Positions 30,988 to 37,255 of a stretch of 37,255 nucleotides of DNA are shown one piece after another. How positions within the stretch are numbered: position 1 is the stretch's first letter; each line of letters starts with the position of its first letter. Origin of the DNA: Streptomyces beigongshangae (GTDB lineage Bacteria; Actinomycetota; Actinomycetes; Streptomycetales; Streptomycetaceae); NCBI RefSeq assembly GCF_019710745.1, contig NZ_JAHKJW010000066.1, forward strand, positions 1 to 37,255, in the 5' to 3' direction. The notes under the pieces are model-generated. The model did not search any database. It was given only the letters and a program-made list of their open reading frames with translations, and was not told the DNA's origin. Position numbers and translations under genes: made by a program.

Positions 30988-33168
30988 TCACCAGTCGGCG
31001 GGCCGGCCCGCGTCCACGGCGAAGACACTGCCGTCGGGCGCCCCGGCGTAGACCTCACCGGCCGTGACCACCGGCGGGGACAGCTCCGCCACGACCCGTG
31101 CCGTGTCACCGCCGAGCCGGGAGCGGGTCTGGCCGAGCGGCTCCCCGCTGCGGGCGTCCGTGGCGAGCAACCGGCCGTCGGGAGCGGTGACGTACACCCG
31201 ACCGCCCGACACCACGGGCCGCGACGGACGGCTCACCGAGGTCTCCAGCCGCCACAGCTCGGATCCCTCACCGGCCCGGCGCGTGTCGACGGCCACCAGT
31301 GAGCCGCCCACGTCGCTGAGGTACACGACCCCGCCGCTCTCCGCGGCGGAGGCCCGGTCGAGCGGGGTCGGCAGGGCCACCCGGCGCACGCTCCGCTCCG
31401 CGCCGTCGAACCGTACGACCGCGTCGACCAGCTGGTCGGCGTTGGTCGACAGGAGGTACAGGGCCCCGTCCGGCGCCGAGAACGGGCTCAGGTTCCCGGC
31501 CGCCGACCTCGTCCACAGCACCGTGCCCCGCTGCGCGGACACCGCGCTCACCCGCGTGGCGGTCCCGTCGTCGGAGGGCGTCACCGCGTAGAGGACCCCG
31601 GACCCGGCCGGGCCGCCGATCCACTGGGTGCCCAGTCCGCCGATCTCCGTGCTCCACCGCTCCCTGCCCGTCGCGCCGTCCAGCGCCCGCACGGCACCCC
31701 GCTCACCGACGAGGAGCACCGTGCCGGCACCGTGCACGACGGCCGCGTACGCCGATATGTCCACGTCCCAGCTCCGGCTGCCGGAACGGGGATCGACCGC
31801 GGTGAGCCGGCCGCCGTCCGTGAGGTGCAGCAGACCGCCGGACAGCGCGGGCGCTGTCTTGGCACCCGCCGCCGAGCCGCTCCCACTCCCGCCGTCGCCG
31901 GCCTCGTACGTCCACACGACCCGGCCGTTCGCGGGGTCGAGCCGCGCCGCCCGTGTCCCCGGCGCCGAGCAGTAGAGGGCGCCCCCGCCCGACGTGCAGA
32001 CCGGAGGCGCGGCCCGTGCCCCGGTGTCCGGGGTGCCGCCCAGGACCGTGCTCCAGGGCCGGAAGGTCTCCCGGTCCGGCTCGGCGGAGCCGGTCGGGGA
32101 GGTCCCGGACGAGACGGCCTCCCGTATGCCGAAAGCGCCTCCGACGGCCAGCACGAGCGTGACGCCGATCAGCGCGGCACGTCCGGGACGGCGACGGGGA
32201 AGCGGGCGGGGACGGGGGCGTGGGGGAGCGGCCGGCTCGGGCCGCGACCCCGCGCCGACGTGCGTCTCCTCCGCGGGGCGACGCAGAGCCGGAACGTTTC
32301 GGTCCGAACCGCGCTGGGCCGGGATGCGGGGTGTCCGCGCGGGCACCGGCTGCCGCAGGGCGTCCATCACCTCGGCCGGCAGGGGCCGTTCGTCCGGGTC
32401 CTTCGCCAGGCAGCGCAGGATCAGCGGCACCAGGTCGTCCGGGACGCCCGCCAGGTCCGGCTCGTTGTGCACCACCTGGTACGCGACGATGTACGGACTG
32501 TCGGAGTCGAAGGGGCCGCGGCCCGTCGCCGCGTGGGCCAGCACCGCCCCCATCGCGAACACGTCCGCCGCCGGCCCGACCTCCCGCGGCCGCTGGAACT
32601 GCTCGGGTGCCATGAAGGGCGGCGAACCGATCAGTTTCCCGGTCTCCGTACGCAGGTCGCTGTCCGTGGGACGCGATATGCCGAAGTCGATGACCTTGGG
32701 ACCGTCGGGCGCGAGGAGGACGTTGCTCGGCTTGAGATCGCGGTGGACCACACCGGCCCGGTGGATGTCGCGCAGCGCCTCGGCCAGACCGGCACCGAGC
32801 CTGCGCACCTCGCCGGACCCCATCGCGCCGTTCCGCTTCACCTGCTCGGCGAGGGTGGGGCCGGGGATGAACAGGGTGGCCATCCACGGCAGCCCGGCGT
32901 CCGGGTCCGCGTCCACCACGGGGGCGGTGAAGGCTCCGCTCACCCGCCGGGCGGCGCTCACCTCCTGCCGGAAACGCGCCCTGAACTCGGGGTCCGCCGC
33001 GAGCTCGGCGTGTACGACCTTGATCGCAAGACGCAGTCCCGAGGCGGACGTCGCGAGATGCACCACACCCATGCCGCCCACACCCAGACAGGATTCGAGG
33101 CGGTACTGCCCGGCGTGGTCCGGGTGTTCCGCTTCCCGTCCGGGTCCGAAGCTGCGCAGCGGGGCCAT
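30988..33168 (-). CDS. membrane Ser/Thr protein kinase with PQQ-type beta-propeller sensor
   Basis: The 726-residue protein is a Pkn/Hanks-type kinase. The kinase domain (about 20-285) has LGVGGMGVVHLA (Gly loop), the catalytic Lys50 in LAIKVV, HRDLKPSNVLL (Asp144), DFG at 161-163 and SPPFMAPEQ. A Pro/Arg-rich juxtamembrane segment follows. One transmembrane helix lies at about 335-353 (ALIGVTLVLAVGGAFGI). About 340 extracytoplasmic residues form repeats of the PQQ/YWTD-like type (RLDPANGRVVWTYEAGDG, VRALDGATGRERWSTEIG, VSAVSAQRGTVLWTRSA, VAVDTRRAGEGSELWRLE). Such kinases probably sense an envelope ligand; the ligand is unknown. The ATG at 33168 has GGGGGTGGG upstream. The SH3b gene is divergent with 159 nt between. 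Confidence 0.93.
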   Translation of the reverse strand: MAPLRSFGPGREAEHPDHAGQYRLESCLGVGGMGVVHLATSASGLRLAIKVVHAELAADPEFRARFRQEVSAARRVSGAFTAPVVDADPDAGLPWMATLFIPGPTLAEQVKRNGAMGSGEVRRLGAGLAEALRDIHRAGVVHRDLKPSNVLLAPDGPKVIDFGISRPTDSDLRTETGKLIGSPPFMAPEQFQRPREVGPAADVFAMGAVLAHAATGRGPFDSDSPYIVAYQVVHNEPDLAGVPDDLVPLILRCLAKDPDERPLPAEVMDALRQPVPARTPRIPAQRGSDRNVPALRRPAEETHVGAGSRPEPAAPPRPRPRPLPRRRPGRAALIGVTLVLAVGGAFGIREAVSSGTSPTGSAEPDRETFRPWSTVLGGTPDTGARAAPPVCTSGGGALYCSAPGTRAARLDPANGRVVWTYEAGDGGSGSGSAAGAKTAPALSGGLLHLTDGGRLTAVDPRSGSRSWDVDISAYAAVVHGAGTVLLVGERGAVRALDGATGRERWSTEIGGLGTQWIGGPAGSGVLYAVTPSDDGTATRVSAVSAQRGTVLWTRSAAGNLSPFSAPDGALYLLSTNADQLVDAVVRFDGAERSVRRVALPTPLDRASAAESGGVVYLSDVGGSLVAVDTRRAGEGSELWRLETSVSRPSRPVVSGGRVYVTAPDGRLLATDARSGEPLGQTRSRLGGDTARVVAELSPPVVTAGEVYAGAPDGSVFAVDAGRPADW

Positions 33169-33327
33169 GGCCCACCCCCGTGTCTGTGTCCGCCGAGCGC
33201 GACGCACGGAGCCTAGTCGATGGTGCGTGCGATGTCGGACGTGCTTGCTAGCCTGCGCGGGTCGCGGGCCGAACCCGCGCAACGTGCGCAGCACGTGACA
33301 GGGGAGACATCGACGGGGGAGGCGGTC

Positions 33328-33639
33328 ATGGCTGCCGAGAACGGTATGAACGCGGTCATAGGTGCAGAGGAAGAGGCGGCGGAGGCGCTGGCGGTCCGCT
33401 ACGCGGTGGCTCCGGGCGTCCGCCTGAAGGTCCGCAGCGGACCGGGCACGCAGTACCAGCTCATCAAGGTGCTGCCGCTCGACGCCCGGGTCCCGATCAA
33501 CTGCCAGAAGCCCGGCGAGTGGGTGACGGGCACGTACGGCACGTCGAACATCTGGGACAACATCGCCAACGGCCAGTACGTCTCGGACGCGTACGTCGAC
33601 ACGGGAAGCGACGGGTACGTGGCGGCGCGCTGCGCCTGA
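33328..33639 (+). CDS. small SH3b-domain protein without signal peptide
   Basis: The 103-residue product consists almost wholly of a bacterial SH3 domain (about 35-103): GVRLKVRSGPGTQYQLIKVLPLDARVPINCQKPGEWVTGTYGTSNIWDNIANGQYVSDAYVDTGSDG. Two Cys (in INCQ and ARCA) are placed as in secreted relatives, where they could form a disulfide. Yet the N-terminus MAAENGMNAVIGAEEEAAEALA is acidic and not a signal peptide. The upstream in-frame codons do not supply one either. The ATG at 33328 has GGGGGAGG upstream, so the start is firm. SH3b domains usually bind peptidoglycan peptides. It is divergent from the kinase gene and might be its partner; that is inference. Confidence 0.82.
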   Translation: MAAENGMNAVIGAEEEAAEALAVRYAVAPGVRLKVRSGPGTQYQLIKVLPLDARVPINCQKPGEWVTGTYGTSNIWDNIANGQYVSDAYVDTGSDGYVAARCA

Positions 33640-33704
33640 GTCCCCGGCCGACCGGCCCGGCCCGACGGGCCGGGCCGTGTCCGGGTGCTCCGGGTCGCCG
33701 AGGC

Positions 33705-33710
33705 GATAAT
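33705..33710 (+). promoter_or_regulatory. -10 box of leaderless membrane-protein gene
   Basis: GATAAT, then 6 nt, then GTG at 33717; no ribosome-binding site is visible. Confidence 0.5.
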
Positions 33711-33716
33711 CGAGCG

Positions 33717-34223
33717 GTGAGCGAAGCATCGGACACCCCCGCAGACGCCCCCGCAAAAACCTCCACAGGCCCCCGGCCCGAACCGATCCGCTTCTTCGGG
33801 ACGACCTGGGTGGACCACGACGGCGGGTACGCGGTCCGCCGCGCGGCCGTGGCCGTCGGCGCGCTCGTCGCGATCACGGCCGGCTGCCTGGTCCTCCGCT
33901 TCGCGTACCAGGGGCTGGAGATCGCGGCCGTGGGCGGCTTCGTCACCCTGCTGGTCGTGACGATGTTCGCCGTCTGCAGCGCGCTCGCGTTCCGCCACAC
34001 CTGGGCGGGCTACTCGACCCGCCCGGCCCCGGACACCCGGTCCGCCCTGCGCGGCCTGCTGACCATCGGCTTCGTCGGCAGTCTCGCCGCGTACTTCTTC
34101 CGTTCGCTGACGGAGGCGCCGGGGGAGGGCCTGCACCGGAGCGAGTACGAGACGGCCCGCGCCGCGTACGAGCGCCGAACGGCCCGCCGCAAGGCGAAGC
34201 ACCCCCGAAAACGCCGCCCCTGA
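33717..34223 (+). CDS. small integral membrane protein, three predicted helices
   Basis: The 168-residue product has a disordered, Pro/Ala-rich start, a conserved-looking segment RFFGTTWVDHDGGYAVRRA, and hydrophobic helices at about 43-63, 69-91 and 110-128. A basic C-terminus follows (ERRTARRKAKHPRKRRP) that should stay in the cytoplasm. I do not recognise a named family; similar proteins occur, from memory, across Streptomyces. The GTG is chosen because of the -10 box 6 nt upstream and because longer frames run back into the SH3b gene. Function unknown. Confidence 0.75.
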   Translation: MSEASDTPADAPAKTSTGPRPEPIRFFGTTWVDHDGGYAVRRAAVAVGALVAITAGCLVLRFAYQGLEIAAVGGFVTLLVVTMFAVCSALAFRHTWAGYSTRPAPDTRSALRGLLTIGFVGSLAAYFFRSLTEAPGEGLHRSEYETARAAYERRTARRKAKHPRKRRP

Positions 34224-34241
34224 CCAACCACCCCCGGCGTT

Positions 34242-34272
34242 TCAAGGGCCGCGGGGAACTGCGCGCCCAGCC
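34242..34272 (+). repeat. intergenic repeat family, copy D
   Basis: Contains AAGGGCCGCGGGGAACTGCG followed by CGCCCAGCCAAGG; truncated at the 3' side relative to copies A-C. Confidence 0.7.
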
Positions 34273-34352
34273 AAGGACCACCCGCGCCCGGCGACCGACC
34301 GAGAACAGCCCCGCCACCCCCGCTCCCAGCCGGCGGCAGCCACGATGTACCC

Positions 34353-35159
34353 ATGACCACCTCTCCCTTACCTTCCTCCTCCCCCTCCCCCTCCCGCGCA
34401 GCCCACGCCCACTCCTTCAACGCCGCGGCCGCCCAGTACGCGGCCAACCGCCCCTCCTATCCGCCCGCCCTCCTCGACACCGTCGAACGAGCGGCCGCCC
34501 GGCCGCTCGACGGCGCGCGCGTGGCGGACGTGGGAGCCGGCACCGGTATGGCCACCGCCCTCCTCCGAGCCCGCGGCGCCGACGTGATCGCGGTCGAACC
34601 CGGCGAGGGCATGGCGGCCCAGTTCCGCCGTCTCCTCCCCGACACGCCGGTCGTCCGGGGCGACGGCGACTCGCTGCCCCTGGCCACCGCCTCCGTCGAC
34701 CTCGTCACCTACGCCCAGTCCTGGCACTGGACCGACCCGGCCCGCTCCCTCCCGGAGGCCATGCGGGTCCTGCGCCCCGCCGGCGCGCTCGCCCTCTGGT
34801 GGAACAATCCCGCCCTCGACGTCCCCTGGCAGGCGGACCAGAACCGGCGCGTTGAGGAGTTCATCGGCGGTGACGCCGCCGAGAAGCGCGGCTCCGGCCG
34901 CCGGGTCCGCACGGAGGACGTCTTCGCCGGTGCCCCCGCCCTGCCGCGGTGCACCCGTCACGAGATCCGCTGGAGCCGGACCGTCCCCCTGGACACCCAC
35001 CTCGCCAACATCGGCAGCTACTCGGTCTTCCTGGTCCGCGGCGAGGAGGCGACGGCCGCCTTCTTCGCCGAGGAGCGCGCGCACCTCCTGCGGACCTTCC
35101 CGGGCGGCCGGGTGGAGGAGACCTACCAGGTCGTCCTGCTCGTCGTCCCGCGCCCCTGA
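34353..35159 (+). CDS. class I SAM-dependent methyltransferase
   Basis: The 268-residue protein has the Methyltransf_11 / UbiE-like Rossmann fold. Motif I is VADVGAGTGMATALL at about 58-72, the acidic end of strand 2 is VIAVEPGEGM, motif II is VDLVTYAQSWHW, and the post-II segment is AMRVLRPAGALALWW. The FNAAAAQYAANRPSYPPALLD start is typical of Streptomyces small-molecule methyltransferases of this group. The substrate cannot be deduced. The first 15 residues are Ser/Pro-rich; no ribosome-binding site is clear. It is a single gene between two repeat/operator regions. Confidence 0.88.
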   Translation: MTTSPLPSSSPSPSRAAHAHSFNAAAAQYAANRPSYPPALLDTVERAAARPLDGARVADVGAGTGMATALLRARGADVIAVEPGEGMAAQFRRLLPDTPVVRGDGDSLPLATASVDLVTYAQSWHWTDPARSLPEAMRVLRPAGALALWWNNPALDVPWQADQNRRVEEFIGGDAAEKRGSGRRVRTEDVFAGAPALPRCTRHEIRWSRTVPLDTHLANIGSYSVFLVRGEEATAAFFAEERAHLLRTFPGGRVEETYQVVLLVVPRP

Positions 35160-35208
35160 ACCCACCTTCCCGCTACTCCGTCCGGCCCTCCCCCCGCCCC
35201 GTCCGGGC

Positions 35209-35237
35209 TTGACGGCGTTACGGCCCCGGCGCATTAT
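35209..35237 (+). promoter_or_regulatory. predicted promoter of the ABC exporter operon
   Basis: TTGACG (35209-35214), a 17-nt spacer and CATTAT (35232-35237), then 7 nt to the ATG at 35245: a housekeeping-type promoter giving a leaderless mRNA. The -10 box lies inside the left arm of the palindrome at 35222-35267. Confidence 0.6.
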
Positions 35238-35267
35238 TCATCACATGATGAATAATGCGCCGGGGCC
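35222..35267. promoter_or_regulatory. 46-bp perfect palindrome over promoter and start codon
   Basis: Arms of 22 bp (35222-35243 and 35246-35267) are exactly complementary with a 2-bp centre. The inner part is AT-rich (ATTATTCATCA / TGATGAATAAT), the outer part GC-rich (GGCCCCGGCGC / GCGCCGGGGCC). The -10 box and the first seven codons of the ABC gene lie within it. Most simply it is an operator for a dimeric repressor encoded elsewhere. Confidence 0.9.
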
Positions 35268-36084
35268 ACCGGACCCCGCAGCCGTGCACGCCACCGCCCT
35301 CACCGTCACCCGGGGCCCCCGCCAGGTCCTGCGCGGGCTCGACTTCGACATCCGCCGAGGCCGCATCACCGGTCTGCTCGGTCCCTCCGGATGCGGCAAG
35401 TCCACCTTGCTGCGAGCGATCGTCGGCACCCAGGCCAAGGTCACCGGCACCCTGGAGGTCCTCGGCCGTCCCGCGGGACACGCCGCTCTGCGCTCCCGCA
35501 TCGGCTACGTCACCCAGGCCCCGTCCGTCTACGACGACCTGACGGTCCGCCAGAACCTGGACTACTTCGCCGCGGTCCTCGACCCCGGCCGCGCGGCCGC
35601 CGACCGACGCCACGAGAACGTCACGCGCGCCGTCTCCGACGTCGACCTCACCACCCACGCCGACACCCTCGCGGGCAACCTCTCCGGCGGCCAGCGCAGC
35701 CGCGTCTCCCTCGCCGTGGCCCTCCTCGGCACCCCGGAACTCCTCGTCCTCGACGAACCCACGGTCGGCCTCGACCCCGTGCTCCGCCGCGACCTGTGGC
35801 AGCTCTTCCACGCCATCGCCGCCGACCGGGGCGCCACCCTCCTCGTCTCCTCCCACGTCATGGACGAGGCCGAGCGCTGCCACCACCTGCTCCTGATGCG
35901 CGAGGGCAGGATCCTCGCCGGGGGCACCTCCCGGCCGGAGGCGGGCGGAGACACCCCGGACGCCCTGCGCACCCGTACCGGCACCGACACCGTCGAGGCC
36001 GCCTTCCTCCACCTGGTCGACGAAGCGACCGAGACCGGCGACCGGCCCCGCAACGACCGACCCCGCAAGGAGACCGTCCGATGA
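35245..36084 (+). CDS. ABC exporter ATP-binding subunit
   Basis: The 279-residue protein is an ABC ATPase of the drug-resistance (DRA/CcmA-like) exporter type. Walker A is GPSGCGKST at 46-54, the Q-loop Q91 is in YVTQAPSVYDDLTV, the signature LSGGQ is at 146-150, Walker B is LLVLDEP at 166-172, and the switch His is in LLVSSHVMDEAERC. It pairs with the ABC-2 permease downstream (ATGA overlap) to form an exporter. The ATG at 35245 (a second ATG follows at once) is selected by the promoter spacing; the first codons are part of the palindrome. The substrate may be a drug, lipid or other hydrophobic compound; not deducible. Confidence 0.93.
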   Translation: MMNNAPGPPDPAAVHATALTVTRGPRQVLRGLDFDIRRGRITGLLGPSGCGKSTLLRAIVGTQAKVTGTLEVLGRPAGHAALRSRIGYVTQAPSVYDDLTVRQNLDYFAAVLDPGRAAADRRHENVTRAVSDVDLTTHADTLAGNLSGGQRSRVSLAVALLGTPELLVLDEPTVGLDPVLRRDLWQLFHAIAADRGATLLVSSHVMDEAERCHHLLLMREGRILAGGTSRPEAGGDTPDALRTRTGTDTVEAAFLHLVDEATETGDRPRNDRPRKETVR

Positions 36085-36875
36085 GCACCACCGCCCCGCG
36101 CACGAGCGGCCGGCCGGCGCCTCCCGAGCCGAGCGCGATCAGCCTCGCCCGCACCACCGCCACCGCGGCCCGGGTCCTGCGCCAGCTCCGCCACGACCCG
36201 CGCACGATCGCGCTGATGATCCTCATCCCGTGCCTGATGCTCCTGCTGCTGCGCTACGTCTTCGACGGCAGCCCGCGCACCTTCGACTCCATCGGCGCCT
36301 CGCTGCTCGGCATCTTCCCCCTCATCACGATGTTCCTGGTGACCTCCATCGCGACCCTGCGCGAACGCACCTCCGGCACCCTGGAGCGCCTGCTCGCCAT
36401 GCCCCTCGGCAAGGCCGACCTCATCGCCGGCTACGCCCTCGCCTTCGGGGCGGTGGCCCTCGTCCAGTCCGCCCTCGCCACCGGTCTCGCCGTCTGGGTC
36501 CTCGGCCTCGACGTCACGGGTTCGGCCTGGCTGCTCCTCCTGGTCGCGCTCCTCGACGCCCTGCTCGGCACCGCGCTCGGCCTCTTCGTCTCGGCGTTCG
36601 CCTCGTCCGAGTTCCAGGCCGTCCAGTTCATGCCGGCCGTGATCTTCCCCCAGCTGCTGCTCTGCGGCCTCTTCACCCCGCGCCCCGCCATGCACCCCGC
36701 ACTGGAAGCGGTCTCCGACGTCCTCCCCATGTCGTACGCCGTCGACGGCATGAACGAAGTCCTCGAACACACCGGCACCACCGGCACCTTCGTCCGGGAC
36801 ACCCTGATCGTCGCGGCCTGCGCCCTGCTCGTCCTCGCCCTCGGCGCCGCGACCCTCCGCCGCCGCACCGCCTGA
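36081..36875 (+). CDS. ABC-2-type exporter permease
   Basis: The 264-residue protein has about six hydrophobic segments. The first is at 42-60 (TIALMILIPCLMLLLLRYVF), followed by LLGIFPLITMFLVTSIATLRERTSGTLERLLAMPL. The latter is the conserved ABC-2 signature region that contacts the ATPase. Further helices end at TLIVAACALLVLALGAATL. The MP-rich segment LFTPRPAMHPALEAVSDVLPMSYAVDGM is typical of the family. The ATG overlaps the TGA of the ATPase gene (ATGA) and has its own AAGGAG 8 nt upstream, so the subunits are co-translated. Confidence 0.93.
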   Translation: MSTTAPRTSGRPAPPEPSAISLARTTATAARVLRQLRHDPRTIALMILIPCLMLLLLRYVFDGSPRTFDSIGASLLGIFPLITMFLVTSIATLRERTSGTLERLLAMPLGKADLIAGYALAFGAVALVQSALATGLAVWVLGLDVTGSAWLLLLVALLDALLGTALGLFVSAFASSEFQAVQFMPAVIFPQLLLCGLFTPRPAMHPALEAVSDVLPMSYAVDGMNEVLEHTGTTGTFVRDTLIVAACALLVLALGAATLRRRTA

Positions 36876-37014
36876 CCCCGACCGACCTCGCCTGACCCCG
36901 GGCGCCGGACACCCCCGGCCACGACCGCGTCCCGACCGGCGGACACGGCGACCCGCACCCGTGTCCCGGTGCGAGGATGGGCCCCGGACGTCGCACCCCG
37001 GAGGGCAACCGAAC

Positions 37015-37255
37015 ATGACCCAGAAAGTCGCAGTGCTCGGCACCGGCAAGATCGGCGAAGCCCTGCTCAGCGGAGTGATCCGGGCCGGCTGGGCCCCCGC
37101 CGACCTCCTGGTCACGGCCCGCCGCCCCGAGCGCGCCAGGGAACTGCAGGAGCGCCACGGCGTCACCGCGGTCACCAACCAGGAGGCCGCCAAGACGGCG
37201 GACACGCTGATCCTCACGGTCAAGCCGCAGGACATGGGCACCCTCCTCGACGAGC
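37015..37255 (+). CDS. proC: ProC, pyrroline-5-carboxylate reductase (5' part only)
   Basis: The window ends inside this gene; 80 codons are visible. The N-terminus MTQKVAVLGTGKIGEALLSGVIRAG is the Rossmann dinucleotide-binding motif (GTGKIG) of ProC, which reduces pyrroline-5-carboxylate to proline with NAD(P)H. VTARRPERARELQERHGV and TLILTVKPQDM (the family VKP motif) follow. The ATG at 37015 has CGGAGGG upstream at a 9-nt spacing. ProC lies near ppx and the TIM-barrel gene in mycobacteria too, as I recall. Confidence 0.93.
   Translation, partial: MTQKVAVLGTGKIGEALLSGVIRAGWAPADLLVTARRPERARELQERHGVTAVTNQEAAKTADTLILTVKPQDMGTLLDE

Noticed and set aside
35218..36012. minus-strand frame that ends with a mirror of the ABC protein start
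   Set aside because: The mirrored peptide MNNAPGP is only a result of the palindrome; the frame is antisense to a clear ABC ATPase.

Overview
The window is a piece of a Streptomyces (or very close relative) chromosome. The base composition is very GC-rich with strong third-position GC, so that long spurious open frames appear antisense to most real genes. The gene set includes actinobacterial and Streptomyces hallmarks: Lsr2, ClpC1-type ClpC, the SigE-CseA-CseB-CseC cell-envelope stress operon, DisA, and several genes that look leaderless (a TANNNT-type -10 box 6 to 8 nt before the start codon). From memory, the order agrees with the core arm of the S. coelicolor chromosome around clpC/lsr2, sigE-cseABC, ilvD and proC. 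No search could be run.

Layout. 1-2157: a possible gene tail, a 59-residue membrane protein closed by a strong terminator, a BlaI-type repressor with a pentapeptide-repeat tail, a short N-acetylglutamate synthase, and the xenogeneic silencer Lsr2. 2136-5819: a convergent SCO3374-family gene and clpC with a ClgR-like site upstream and a strong bidirectional terminator downstream. 5861-10713: a NACHT-LRR STAND ATPase (minus) divergent from a type B carboxylesterase. 10714-11862: a long AT-richer leader and a secreted M23 peptidase. 11859-14269: a TetR repressor and a divergent 14-TM drug exporter with two palindromic operators between them. 14421-18004 (minus): the sigE-cseA-cseB-cseC operon, read right to left. 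18332-23157: mutY, a membrane-anchored protein, disA and radA, i.e. DNA-repair and c-di-AMP functions. 23353-28852: a membrane-tethered sigma-like/zinc-finger/BACON-like fusion, a Cys-rich conserved protein, Ppx/GppA phosphatase, a TIM-barrel isomerase-like protein and a TetR regulator. 28974-30827: ilvD. 30988-34223: a Ser/Thr kinase with a PQQ-type sensor domain, a divergent SH3b protein and a small membrane protein. 34353-37255: a methyltransferase, an ABC exporter pair and the start of proC.

Functional links. Envelope homeostasis recurs: the SigE/Cse system, an M23 hydrolase, the PQQ-kinase, the sigma-like membrane fusion and DisA (c-di-AMP in streptomycetes controls cell-wall hydrolases). 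Genome integrity is a second theme (MutY, RadA, DisA, Lsr2). The block Cys-rich protein / Ppx / TIM barrel / proC resembles the mycobacterial Rv0495c-Rv0500 neighbourhood as I recall it.

Most unusual signals: a perfect 46-bp palindrome (22-bp arms, 2-bp centre) that covers the -10 box and start codon of the ABC transporter operon; the NACHT-LRR protein in an otherwise housekeeping region; the sigma-like/zinc-finger/transmembrane/BACON-like fusion; in-frame and intergenic tandem repeats that look variable in length; and at least five copies of one intergenic repeat family. No rRNA, tRNA, CRISPR array, insertion sequence or prophage was seen.
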